Part shown: positions 8,381 to 16,253 of the stretch, one piece after another
Numbering within the stretch: position 1 is the stretch's first letter
Layout: each line of letters begins with the position of its first letter
DNA from: a virus
Direction: 5' to 3' (one strand)
IMG/VR virus record: IMGVR_UViG_3300011116_000961
Location: 1 to 44,545 of that record
Length of the DNA stretch: 44,545 nt
The notes under the pieces: generated by a model
What the model was told of the DNA's origin: nothing
The model's database searches: none
The model's input: the letters and a program-made list of their open reading frames with translations, nothing else
Translations under genes and position numbers: made by a program

Positions 8381-9153
8381 GAACTATTAATTGTATAAAC
8401 ACTAAACATCTTGGCGATTGTATACAAACACTTCATTTTTTAATAAATGCTGCAGAAAAAAATCATGTATTTTTTAATTTTATTTGCAATCCAACACACC
8501 ACCAACAATTACAAGAATTGTTAATAAATCATACAAATCAAATAAAATTAACAAACTTTATTAGACCCGGAGAAGAGTGTATAGAAACTTGGGTAGCTGG
8601 ATACGGAAATTACGGTAAAATTAATGAAGAGTCTATTAAAATTAATGGTTATTTAGATCAGGCCACGTGTTTTCTTATACACTGGAATAATGTGTCTGAT
8701 ATTATGAATATAACATGTCCATTTATTACAAAAAATGATCTGATATTTAATCAACAAGTTTTATCAGAATCGTGTAGACACGATGTAAAATATGACTATT
8801 TGTTTATAAACAGTCAGCCTTTAAGTTTATTATATGAAAATTTCAATGAAGAAAGTATATCATTTTTACAAAAGCTAAAAACAAAAAATAAAACAGTAAT
8901 AACAACTAAAAAAATAGAAGACTATCCGTGTACATTAGACTACAATTTATCTGTTGTGGAAATAGGAAAATTAGCAAAAAATGTTAAAAATATAGTATCA
9001 GTAAATTCTGGTCCTTTACATCTAACCATGAATAAATGGTCTTTAGCTCATATAAATACTTTTACTATATGGTCTCCAAGTGAGACGTTTGGTTATAATG
9101 AACGATTTAAAACAGTAAAAAGTTTAGGAGAATTAGATGAGAGTAGTCTTTAG
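8377..9153 (+). CDS. GT9/heptosyltransferase-like GT-B protein
   Basis: ATG 8377 overlaps the preceding TGA; an alternative start 27 nt upstream would give a large overlap. The 258-aa product begins with INTKHLGDCIQTLHFL, the N-terminal Gly-Asp-helix seen in GT9 (heptosyltransferase-like) proteins. Near the end, IVSVNSGPLHL (~208-218) and TIWSPSETFGY match the donor-binding GT9 pattern (V..dsGp.HlA ... lfGpT). It is shorter than bacterial WaaC/WaaF (~320-350 aa). Likely transfers a sugar in the island's glycan pathway. Confidence 0.65.
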   Translation: MRTINCINTKHLGDCIQTLHFLINAAEKNHVFFNFICNPTHHQQLQELLINHTNQIKLTNFIRPGEECIETWVAGYGNYGKINEESIKINGYLDQATCFLIHWNNVSDIMNITCPFITKNDLIFNQQVLSESCRHDVKYDYLFINSQPLSLLYENFNEESISFLQKLKTKNKTVITTKKIEDYPCTLDYNLSVVEIGKLAKNVKNIVSVNSGPLHLTMNKWSLAHINTFTIWSPSETFGYNERFKTVKSLGELDESSL

Positions 9154-9925
9154 TATTATTTTAAATGGTTTGCATCACTTATTGCACAATGATCAATACA
9201 GGTTTATTTTAAATAATTGTGATAAGTGGATTGTGGTAGAAGGCGCATCACAACCAAATGGGAGTACAGCTTGGTGTAAACCATTCCCCCCAGAATACCA
9301 CAAAAACGGAGGAAGTATAGATGGTACTCGTGAATTTTTATCAGAATTATCTGGATTAGAAAATAAATTAGTGTATATTCCATCAGATGGATTTTGGCAA
9401 TCTAAAGATGTTCAAGTAAATAGAGCTATAGAAGAAGTAAAAAAAATAACAGATAAATGTTTTCTTTGGGAGTTTGATATAGACGAACAATGGACGGCTG
9501 AAGCGATGGCTCAGGCAGAAAAAGAATTAGTAGAAAGAAATATTAAAACAGGAAAGTTTAGAGCAGATTGTTATGTGGGAAAAAATTTATTAGCGGTAGG
9601 AGAATGGGGAGAAGCATATAATGGTGGCTATAATAGACTTTGGAATTGGGAAGGAGAACTATTTGCTCGCCACGAACCTCCACTCTTAGAAGGAATTTTA
9701 GATGAACGTTCCGCAATACTGTCCCCAAGATTTAAACATTATAACTATTATTTTGAAAAAGATGTTAAATTTAAAGATCTTTGGTATAGTGGCCACGAAC
9801 AAATCCACCATCGATGGAAGCTGATAAACAATTTACCAAAAGAACAATTTCCAATACACATTTCTGCATTAATAACAGGTGGTTGGGGTCGTACAAATAG
9901 TGGTATAATTTGGAAAGAAGATTAA
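9137..9925 (+). CDS. Glycosyltransferase with DxD motif, GT17-like
   Basis: The 262-aa protein starts at ATG 9137 with TAGGAG at 9125-9130. The N-terminus FSIILNGLHHLLHN and the segment WIVVEGASQPNG, GSIDGTREFL, followed by CFLWEFDIDEQWT (~106-118, a DxD-like metal site), resemble GT17-type (beta-1,4-mannosyl-glycoprotein GlcNAc-transferase-like) and related phage enzymes. The C-terminus ISALITGGWGRTNSG is glycine-rich. Family assignment is tentative, but a GT-A-like transferase fits the sequence and context. Confidence 0.62.
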   Translation: MRVVFSIILNGLHHLLHNDQYRFILNNCDKWIVVEGASQPNGSTAWCKPFPPEYHKNGGSIDGTREFLSELSGLENKLVYIPSDGFWQSKDVQVNRAIEEVKKITDKCFLWEFDIDEQWTAEAMAQAEKELVERNIKTGKFRADCYVGKNLLAVGEWGEAYNGGYNRLWNWEGELFARHEPPLLEGILDERSAILSPRFKHYNYYFEKDVKFKDLWYSGHEQIHHRWKLINNLPKEQFPIHISALITGGWGRTNSGIIWKED

Positions 9926-9929
9926 TACA

Positions 9930-10790
9930 ATGTTTAAAGAAATACATTTTATAAATGATTGGCATAATGGCGATATTCATATGTCCCGTGGTATTATAAA
10001 AAATATTATGCGTCTTTATCCAGACGCAGATTATTTTTATCATCACAAACACGGTAAAAAATCCCTACAAGATATTCCTGGGACGTATTTAAATGATTCT
10101 GTAAATTATTCTGATATAATAACTATTGTTGATAATAAATTATATATTAATACCTGGATGGGTCAATTTTTACCAAATGGAAAACAGTTGTGCTCCTGGG
10201 GATGTAATTGTAATTCTAATAAAGAATTATTAAATTATATTTTAACAGTTTTAAATAAAAATATACCATTAGTAAATGAGTTAGATTTAATTCCTCATAT
10301 AGATTTTTCTAAATTTGATATAAAAAATATTGATATTTTTTTAAAAAATAATACAAATAAAAAAATATTAATTTGTAATGGCGAAACATTATCTGGCCAG
10401 AGTTATAATTTTTCTTTTACACCATTTATTATAAATCTTGCTATAAAATATGAAAATATAAATTTTATATTAACGCAAAAAGAAAATTTAATAAAAAGTA
10501 ATATTTTTTATACCGATGATATTATAAAACAAGATAGAAGCGATTTAAATGAAATATCATATTTATCTAGTTTCTGCCCAATAGTAGTGGGAAGAGGATC
10601 TGGTCCTTTTGTTTCTTCGCAAATATATGAAACATTAATTGATCAAAATAAAACATTTATATCATTTTCTAATAAAAGATTTGAATCGTTTCTAACAGAA
10701 AAAACAGGCTGCAAAAAAATATGGTCTAACAATTATTCTCCAGATAATATTTTAAATATTATTGACAGTGAACTAAATAAGTTAGGATAA
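9930..10790 (+). CDS. Putative GT-B-like glycan protein, unknown specificity
   Basis: A 286-aa protein, extremely AT-rich and rich in Asn, Ile and Lys. The opening HFINDWHNGDIHMSRGIIKNI has the Gly-Asp-helix start of GT9-like folds, and the late SYLSSFCPIVVGRGSGPFV (~211-229) resembles the donor-site loop (VGRGSGP..). The middle is not recognisable. A role as a sugar transferase or surface-glycan enzyme is inferred from this and from its neighbours; it could be inactive. Confidence 0.5.
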   Translation: MFKEIHFINDWHNGDIHMSRGIIKNIMRLYPDADYFYHHKHGKKSLQDIPGTYLNDSVNYSDIITIVDNKLYINTWMGQFLPNGKQLCSWGCNCNSNKELLNYILTVLNKNIPLVNELDLIPHIDFSKFDIKNIDIFLKNNTNKKILICNGETLSGQSYNFSFTPFIINLAIKYENINFILTQKENLIKSNIFYTDDIIKQDRSDLNEISYLSSFCPIVVGRGSGPFVSSQIYETLIDQNKTFISFSNKRFESFLTEKTGCKKIWSNNYSPDNILNIIDSELNKLG

Positions 10791-10798
10791 TTTATATC

Positions 10799-11659
10799 AT
10801 GTACATAATAGCTGGATGCAACACAAAAAATGGAACTACCGGAGACGATTCTGCAAGGGGTGAAGAATATTTTGAGTTGGGTTGGGAACTCGTATTAACT
10901 CGTCTTTGTGTAATATCTGGATTAAAGAATAAATTATTTGATCCCGAAAAAGACACAATTGTAACAATAAACACAAGACAGTTTTTATATAGTGGTTTAT
11001 TTAAAAAAGTTATTTCATATAAAGATTTTTTAGCATTAGATATAGACAAAAATGATGTTTACGATTTAACTTTGGATGTTGGTAATTGGGTTGTTTATAA
11101 TAAACCAGACACTACGGCTAACAAATTATGGACAATCCAAAATGATTTTATAAATTCAAGTTATCGTTATACTAAAGAAACTGCACCAGAAATAGGAAAT
11201 TTTGATCTAATTGATACACAAAAAATACTAAAAGATAATAATAGTTTTTGTTGTATGGTCGTCAGAAAAAGAGATCATGTTCCTAGTCGAGGATTATCGG
11301 ACATACATTTACAAGATTGTTTTACGAGATTATATAATAAAAACTATACAACTTATATAATGGGCAAAGGTGCAGAAATGTATGAAAATAAACAAAAAAA
11401 CATATATCATATCTCTCTACAAGAAATGGCATCATTAATAAACGATCCTAATTGCAAAACTCTTATAACACCACTGTCCGGTGGAGGAATGATTAGATTT
11501 TTTACTGGTGTCTGTCCAATGATTACCTTTGATATGACAGGCCATTATTCAAGCACTCATCCATTAATGTGGGGCGAGCCAATTAATTTTACAGGATTAT
11601 CTTCGTCTAATTGGAAATTAGTGAGAGGGTATGATCCTAGTGTTTTAAACTACATTTAA
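10799..11659 (+). CDS. Hypothetical glycan-island protein, possibly GT-B or pyruvyltransferase-like
   Basis: This 286-aa protein begins IIAGCNTKNGTTGDDSARGEEY, a Gly-Asp-rich opening reminiscent of polysaccharide pyruvyl-transferase or GT-B N-termini. A later segment TLITPLSGGGMIRFFTGVCPMITFD could form a nucleotide-sugar loop. No family is certain. It lies between two GT-B-like genes with 2-8 nt gaps, so it shares their operon. Function is left open. Confidence 0.5.
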   Translation: MYIIAGCNTKNGTTGDDSARGEEYFELGWELVLTRLCVISGLKNKLFDPEKDTIVTINTRQFLYSGLFKKVISYKDFLALDIDKNDVYDLTLDVGNWVVYNKPDTTANKLWTIQNDFINSSYRYTKETAPEIGNFDLIDTQKILKDNNSFCCMVVRKRDHVPSRGLSDIHLQDCFTRLYNKNYTTYIMGKGAEMYENKQKNIYHISLQEMASLINDPNCKTLITPLSGGGMIRFFTGVCPMITFDMTGHYSSTHPLMWGEPINFTGLSSSNWKLVRGYDPSVLNYI

Positions 11660-11661
11660 TT

Positions 11662-12372
11662 ATGAAAGATAAAATAGGAGCAAATCCAGGAAGCAGTGGT
11701 TTAGGTGATGTCACTTTGATGACTGCCGTATGCAAACATTTTCCAAATTTAATAGTACAACTACACCCCACATACGAAAAACTTGCTTTTTTATTCAATG
11801 GTATTTGTAAAGAAGTACAATTAACTGTAACTCCTGTCCACACTAAAGGAATACCTATCCCAAACGTTACATATAGCGAACGTATGCTCAGAGAATTTGG
11901 TTATTGGGGAGATGATACTCTTCCATTCATATTTACCAATACTGAAAAGTATATAAAAGCTAAAGAACGAATAAAAGATATTAAAAAACCAATAATAGTT
12001 AAATACAATTGTTCTAAACGGTGGAGCCACGTCAGACAATATAAATTTGATTATGTTCAAACAGAAGTAAACAAATTGATAGATCAAGGATATACGCCAA
12101 TACAAACAGGAATAAGTGATAATTTTACACCACTTAATGGTTGTATTCATTTTGTAGACGAACCTTTAGAAGATCTAGCAGCTTTATATAAAGCTGTAGG
12201 TTTGTATTTTGGAACAGATACCGGCGATCCACAATTAATGATTGCTGTCGGTGGAAAATGTGTTGTGTTGGTACCCAGTGCAGAACATCCTGGATATAAT
12301 CCAGACGATTTTTTACACAAAACTAATAGAATATACAGACAAATTGTTCCACGAGAACACATGATTTGGTAA
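11662..12372 (+). CDS. GT9/heptosyltransferase-like glycosyltransferase
   Basis: The protein is 236 aa. N-terminal IGANPGSSGLGDVTLMTAVCKHFP (in the order GLGD, then helix) and C-terminal LYFGTDTGDPQLMIAVGGKCVVLVP (~188-212) match the GT9 scheme in which the second half binds the nucleotide sugar (fGtDtG..hla.A.g...V.l). A segment PIIVKYNCSKRWSHVRQY lies at the domain boundary. Heptosyltransferase-like enzymes add heptose or related sugars to lipopolysaccharide core; here the true donor is unknown. This fits the possible heptose pathway genes just downstream. Confidence 0.7.
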   Translation: MKDKIGANPGSSGLGDVTLMTAVCKHFPNLIVQLHPTYEKLAFLFNGICKEVQLTVTPVHTKGIPIPNVTYSERMLREFGYWGDDTLPFIFTNTEKYIKAKERIKDIKKPIIVKYNCSKRWSHVRQYKFDYVQTEVNKLIDQGYTPIQTGISDNFTPLNGCIHFVDEPLEDLAALYKAVGLYFGTDTGDPQLMIAVGGKCVVLVPSAEHPGYNPDDFLHKTNRIYRQIVPREHMIW

Positions 12373-12377
12373 ATAAT

Positions 12378-12962
12378 ATGAATTTTTTAAATAATACAAT
12401 TAATAAAAATAATGAATCTATATTGCATCTAGTTCAAAATATAAATTTTCAAAAATTATATGAATTATATGAATTGTTAAAAAACAAAAAATGTTTATAC
12501 TTTTCTGGGGTTGGTAAAAATTACCATATAGCTAACATTATATCGTCTACTTTTAATTCTTTAACTATACGATCTATATGTGTAGACCCCGTACACGCAG
12601 TTCATGGAGACATGGGACTAATAGAAGACGATTCTACCGTAATATTAATTTCAAAAAGTGGCAATACGGATGAACTTAGTTTTTTTTGTGAAAAAATAAG
12701 ATCTAGAAATTGTAACAGCAAAATTGTTTTACTCCACTCCAACAATAATGCAAAATTAAAAAAGTATTCAGACTTTGATCTATATGTTCCATTTTTAAAA
12801 GAATGTGATCCTTGGAATAGAGTTCCTACGTGTTCATTAATATGTTATTTAATAGTACTACACAGTATTGCTATGGAAATAGTTGAGTATAAAAAAGTAA
12901 CAGTAGATCAATTTTATAAAAATCATCCAGGAGGAGACATAGGAAAATATGGAAAAAATTGA
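12378..12962 (+). CDS. SIS-domain sugar-phosphate isomerase (KdsD/GmhA-like)
   Basis: ATG 12378 follows the previous TAA by 5 nt and gives 194 aa. The SIS core is clear: CLYFSGVGKNYHIANII, then VDPVHAVHGDMGLI (His and Asp in the active-site region), then VILISKSGNTDEL. The end VDQFYKNHPGGDIGK matches the HPGG.lG segment of arabinose-5-phosphate isomerase KdsD. The CBS domains of KdsD are absent, so it resembles SIS-only isomerases that make Kdo or heptose precursors from a ketose phosphate. It precedes a nucleotidyltransferase-kinase fusion. Confidence 0.83.
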   Translation: MNFLNNTINKNNESILHLVQNINFQKLYELYELLKNKKCLYFSGVGKNYHIANIISSTFNSLTIRSICVDPVHAVHGDMGLIEDDSTVILISKSGNTDELSFFCEKIRSRNCNSKIVLLHSNNNAKLKKYSDFDLYVPFLKECDPWNRVPTCSLICYLIVLHSIAMEIVEYKKVTVDQFYKNHPGGDIGKYGKN

Positions 12963-13737
12963 TGTTTTTTTAAAAACTTCTAAATTAGATACTGAAAGCA
13001 TAAAAAACATTAAAAGGTGGATTTTTATATTTTCTTTGGATTTAAAATACACAATAAAATTAGTTATTCCAAAAAAATATAATAGTGAAGTTTCCTCTAT
13101 TTTTGGTAATATAGAAATATGTAATGATATTGATATAGACGGTACAACTAATAGTGATATTAAAATATTTTATAATAGTCTTAACAGTTTAGGAAAAAAA
13201 ACAGGTATAGCAAATTTAACATGTTACAAATACGCAGAAACTTTGTTTTTTTGGAATATAGATGCAGATGATACGTATTTTACTCTGAATTCTTTAGACG
13301 ATAAAGAGTTGTTACTAAAATTTAAACAAATAGAAAATTGTTGTAAATCTAATAATTATTATGCAGCAAGTTTAGATTTTTATAGAATCTTTAATTATCA
13401 TAATAATACAGAATGGTCAGATCATTGGTCGTTTGGTTTAGTTTTTATGAAAAACAATTTAAAATTAATAACAGATATTCTTTCTACCATAGAAATTGTA
13501 GACAGAGGATTTGGTATTAATAGTGATCATCTATTTGATACTGTCAGAAAACATAGTAATAATAAAATTATAACGTTTGTTATAAAAAATAGCAAATTAG
13601 TACATCCAACATTAAATCGTCCTGGTTGTTTTCTAGTGGAACATATATACAACAGCAGCAATAAAGAAACACATATTAATTCATTTAAAATTGTGAATAA
13701 TTATACAGAAGTTGATAAAGATTATATCATTATATAA
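12949..13737 (+). CDS. GT-A-like glycosyltransferase with DxD motif
   Basis: A 262-aa, AT-rich protein overlapping the SIS gene by 14 nt. The segment LFFWNIDADDTYF (~98-110) is a DxD/DxDD metal site, preceded by KYAETLF in the manner of GT-A capsule transferases. The HWSFGLVFMKNN stretch and late HPTLNRPGCF are consistent with an acceptor region. The specific family was not recognised; function as a sugar transferase is inferred. Confidence 0.6.
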   Translation: MEKIDVFLKTSKLDTESIKNIKRWIFIFSLDLKYTIKLVIPKKYNSEVSSIFGNIEICNDIDIDGTTNSDIKIFYNSLNSLGKKTGIANLTCYKYAETLFFWNIDADDTYFTLNSLDDKELLLKFKQIENCCKSNNYYAASLDFYRIFNYHNNTEWSDHWSFGLVFMKNNLKLITDILSTIEIVDRGFGINSDHLFDTVRKHSNNKIITFVIKNSKLVHPTLNRPGCFLVEHIYNSSNKETHINSFKIVNNYTEVDKDYIII

Positions 13738-13738
13738 T

Positions 13739-15226
13739 ATGAAAACAATAATAATTCAAGCCGGTGGTCGTGGTAGTCGGATGAATAATCTTACGACTAT
13801 AAAACCAAAATGTTTGGTTCCCGTATTTGGTAAACCTATTCTTTTTCATTGGCTAGATTTGTATCCAACAGATGAATTTATAATAATATGTGATTACAAA
13901 AAAGAAGTATTAAAACAATACACGAAAAAATTTAAACCAGAAGCCAAGATTACTTTTATAGAAACAAAAGAAAAAGGAACGTGTTCTGGTGTAAAACAAG
14001 CGTTGGAGCATATAAAATCAGATGATTCGTTCGTATTTACTTGGTCTGATTTAATTCCTATACAAAAACAAGAATTTATATTTAATGGAATTGGTGTCGG
14101 ATTAACTTCTACTAAATGTTCTTTTCCGTGTCGTTGGAAATACGAAAATGGTCTTAAAGAAGAAAATAATAATCATAATGGTGTAGCTGGCATTTTTACA
14201 ATACAAAATAAAGATTTAATTAAAGATATTCCTGATTGTGGTCCATTTACTGATTATTTGGTGGGTACAAATAAACAAATTAATAGTTTTTATATTGATA
14301 ACATGGTAGATATAGGAACAGAAGAACAATTTAGAAAACACCATACAAATAATAGATTTTTTAATGAAGTGATAATCAAAGAAAATACAGTTACAAAACG
14401 AGCAAAGGTTAAAGAATATGAAAAATTAATAGACGATGAATTGGCTTGGTACAGCCACGTTTCTAAACTTGGATTTGACAGAATTCCAAAAATAATATCA
14501 TCGTCTCCATTTGTTATGTCTAAAATAGATGGAGTAAATCCTTTTTTACGTGAACCTTCAGAATCTTTTTTATTAGATGTATTACAAACTCTTAAAACTC
14601 TTCATAAGTTACAATCAGCCGACATCGATACATCCGAAATGACTTTGGTATATAAAGATAAAACTTTGGAAAGAGTAGACTCTGTTAAAGATCTAATACC
14701 ATTTATACAAAACGAAACAATTAATATAAATTCTAAACTATACAAAAATCCATTTCATCCGCAAAATAATCAAGAGTTTATAGATAAAATTTTAAATGTA
14801 TGTAAAGTAGACTCTTTTACGTTGATTCACGGCGATCCAACATTTTCAAACATGATTGCTTCGGACAATAAAGCGTATCTTATAGATCCTCGTGGTTATT
14901 TTGGTAAAAAGAAATTAACAGGAGACCCGAGGTACGATTACGCAAAATTATACTATTCTTTTTACGGAAATTATGATAATATAAACTCAAAAAATTATTT
15001 TATTGATATTAAAGGCGATTGCGTAATTTTTAATATTAAAGATCATGGTTGGTCTGAATTAGAAGACGTATTTTTTAAAAATATACCGTATACTAAACAA
15101 GAAATTAAATTATTGCATGTTCTTATCTGGTTTTCTTTGTGTGGATATGTAATCGAAGATTACAGTTCAATATTGTTAGCATTTTATAATGGTGTCAAAC
15201 TATACAATGAATTTTTAGAGTTATAA
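13739..15226 (+). CDS. Bifunctional sugar nucleotidyltransferase / APH-fold kinase
   Basis: ATG 13739 gives 495 aa; the longer frame starts inside the previous gene. Domain 1 (~1-205) is a nucleotidyltransferase with IIIQAGGRGSRM, then TTIKPKCLVPVFGKPI, the NTP-binding signature of GlmU/RmlA/HddC-type enzymes. Domain 2 (~225-495) is an aminoglycoside/choline-kinase fold: SKIDGVNPF, the catalytic loop LIHGDPTFSNMI and the metal loop LIDPRG, then GDPRYDYAKLYYS. One protein could therefore phosphorylate and activate a sugar (or choline) to an NDP derivative. Similar fusions are known for anhydrosugar (AmgK/MurU-type) and LicA/LicC functions. The substrate is undetermined; flanking SIS and HAD genes favour a sugar phosphate. 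Confidence 0.82.
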   Translation: MKTIIIQAGGRGSRMNNLTTIKPKCLVPVFGKPILFHWLDLYPTDEFIIICDYKKEVLKQYTKKFKPEAKITFIETKEKGTCSGVKQALEHIKSDDSFVFTWSDLIPIQKQEFIFNGIGVGLTSTKCSFPCRWKYENGLKEENNNHNGVAGIFTIQNKDLIKDIPDCGPFTDYLVGTNKQINSFYIDNMVDIGTEEQFRKHHTNNRFFNEVIIKENTVTKRAKVKEYEKLIDDELAWYSHVSKLGFDRIPKIISSSPFVMSKIDGVNPFLREPSESFLLDVLQTLKTLHKLQSADIDTSEMTLVYKDKTLERVDSVKDLIPFIQNETININSKLYKNPFHPQNNQEFIDKILNVCKVDSFTLIHGDPTFSNMIASDNKAYLIDPRGYFGKKKLTGDPRYDYAKLYYSFYGNYDNINSKNYFIDIKGDCVIFNIKDHGWSELEDVFFKNIPYTKQEIKLLHVLIWFSLCGYVIEDYSSILLAFYNGVKLYNEFLEL

Positions 15227-15234
15227 TATTTTAA

Positions 15235-15241
15235 ATAAATA
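15235..15241 (+). promoter_or_regulatory. T4-late-type promoter element (ATAAATA) 5 nt before a start codon
   Basis: ATAAATA at 15235-15241 leaves 5 nt before ATG 15247. In T4 the late TATAAATA box lies about 6 nt upstream of the transcript start, so transcription would begin at the ATG itself. No Shine-Dalgarno is present. The region is AT-rich, so on its own this match is weak; see the similar layout at 18498 and 43009. Confidence 0.4.
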
Positions 15242-15246
15242 TAATT

Positions 15247-15891
15247 ATGAACACATACGACAAATTAATAAATCTTTATAAAGATAAAAATCTTACAGTA
15301 GAAGAAGTGTATTGTGTATATTTAACTCCAAAAGAAATGCCAGATATTGGAAGAAGTATAACAAAAAAAGAAGTATCATATTTTGAAAAATATAAAAATC
15401 AATTCAATGCGCCAAAAATTTTTATAATAGGAAACGCTTTTGGATTTAGCACGTTTGCTTTAAATTATATTTTTGAAAATGCTTCTATAGATGTTATCGA
15501 TGCAGAATCCGAGGGCGTTCATAATAAAGAGGGTTCTAGAATAACAAATGAACTAATAAAAGAAAACGGATTTGATATAAATTTAACTATTGGTTATTCT
15601 CCACAAGATATAAAACCCGCAACAAGATTTGAAAAATATGATATTGTTTTTATTGATGGTATGCACACTAACGAACAAGTTCTAAAAGACTTTTATGGAA
15701 TAAAGCCGTATTTAAAAACGGATTGGATTTGTTTCATGCATGATGTTAGATTAGCTAGCTTACAAAGTTCAATGAATGAAATAATTAAAAATGAACACGA
15801 TATAATAACATCTTCAATCATAGAGTTGCCTGAAATGCTTTCTGAATCGGGAATGGGAATAGTATCAAATAACGTACCTATATTATTGTGA
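15247..15891 (+). CDS. Class I SAM-dependent methyltransferase (Methyltransf_24-like)
   Basis: The 214-aa protein has IFIIGNAFGFSTFAL (~57-71, SAM-binding motif I), SIDVIDAESEG (motif II acidic residues) and YDIVFIDGMHTNEQVLKDF (~135-153) with the IDG.H pattern typical of Methyltransf_24 and cephalosporin hydroxylase-like enzymes. It ends with TGA sharing bases with the GTG start of the HAD gene. Sugar O- or N-methylation fits the operon. Confidence 0.78.
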   Translation: MNTYDKLINLYKDKNLTVEEVYCVYLTPKEMPDIGRSITKKEVSYFEKYKNQFNAPKIFIIGNAFGFSTFALNYIFENASIDVIDAESEGVHNKEGSRITNELIKENGFDINLTIGYSPQDIKPATRFEKYDIVFIDGMHTNEQVLKDFYGIKPYLKTDWICFMHDVRLASLQSSMNEIIKNEHDIITSSIIELPEMLSESGMGIVSNNVPILL

Positions 15892-16253
15892 ATTATCCTA
15901 AACTTAAAAAAACTTGGATATTTGATCTTGACGGAACTTTAGTTGTTCATGGCGGATATCTAAACGGTAAAGAAATAAAGTTACCAGGAATAGATGATTT
16001 GTTTAATACTATTCCTAAAAACGATATGATAATTATAGTTACTGGTCGCCCAGAAAGCGATAAAGAAACAACTATTCAAAATCTTAAAGAATTGAATATA
16101 AGATTCGATCATATAATATTTGATGCTGGCAAAGGGGCGCGAATAGTAATCAACGACACAAAACCCAGTGGATATAAAACAGCACATTCTTTCGGAATAA
16201 CTAGAGATGCTGGTATAAATAAAGACGACCTTACTTTTTTTATGGAGTTATAA
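15888..16253 (+). CDS. HAD-family phosphatase
   Basis: GTG 15888 overlaps the methyltransferase stop; 121 aa. HAD motif I is WIFDLDGTL (nucleophile D13 and acid/base D15), motif II IIIVTGRPES (Thr), and motif IV is IVINDTKPSG (Asp) with a preceding lysine. It lacks a large cap, as do GmhB- and KdsC-type sugar phosphatases. It stands between a sugar-activating enzyme and a sugar-nucleotide dehydratase, so removing a sugar phosphate is the likely step. A nucleotidase role cannot be excluded. Confidence 0.8.
   Translation: MNYPKLKKTWIFDLDGTLVVHGGYLNGKEIKLPGIDDLFNTIPKNDMIIIVTGRPESDKETTIQNLKELNIRFDHIIFDAGKGARIVINDTKPSGYKTAHSFGITRDAGINKDDLTFFMEL

Noticed and set aside
16214-16221. TATAAATA inside the HAD gene, 31 nt before gmd
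   Set aside because: It is a perfect box but lies within a coding sequence in AT-rich DNA, and gmd has a Shine-Dalgarno and is tightly coupled to the HAD gene; chance match is likely.
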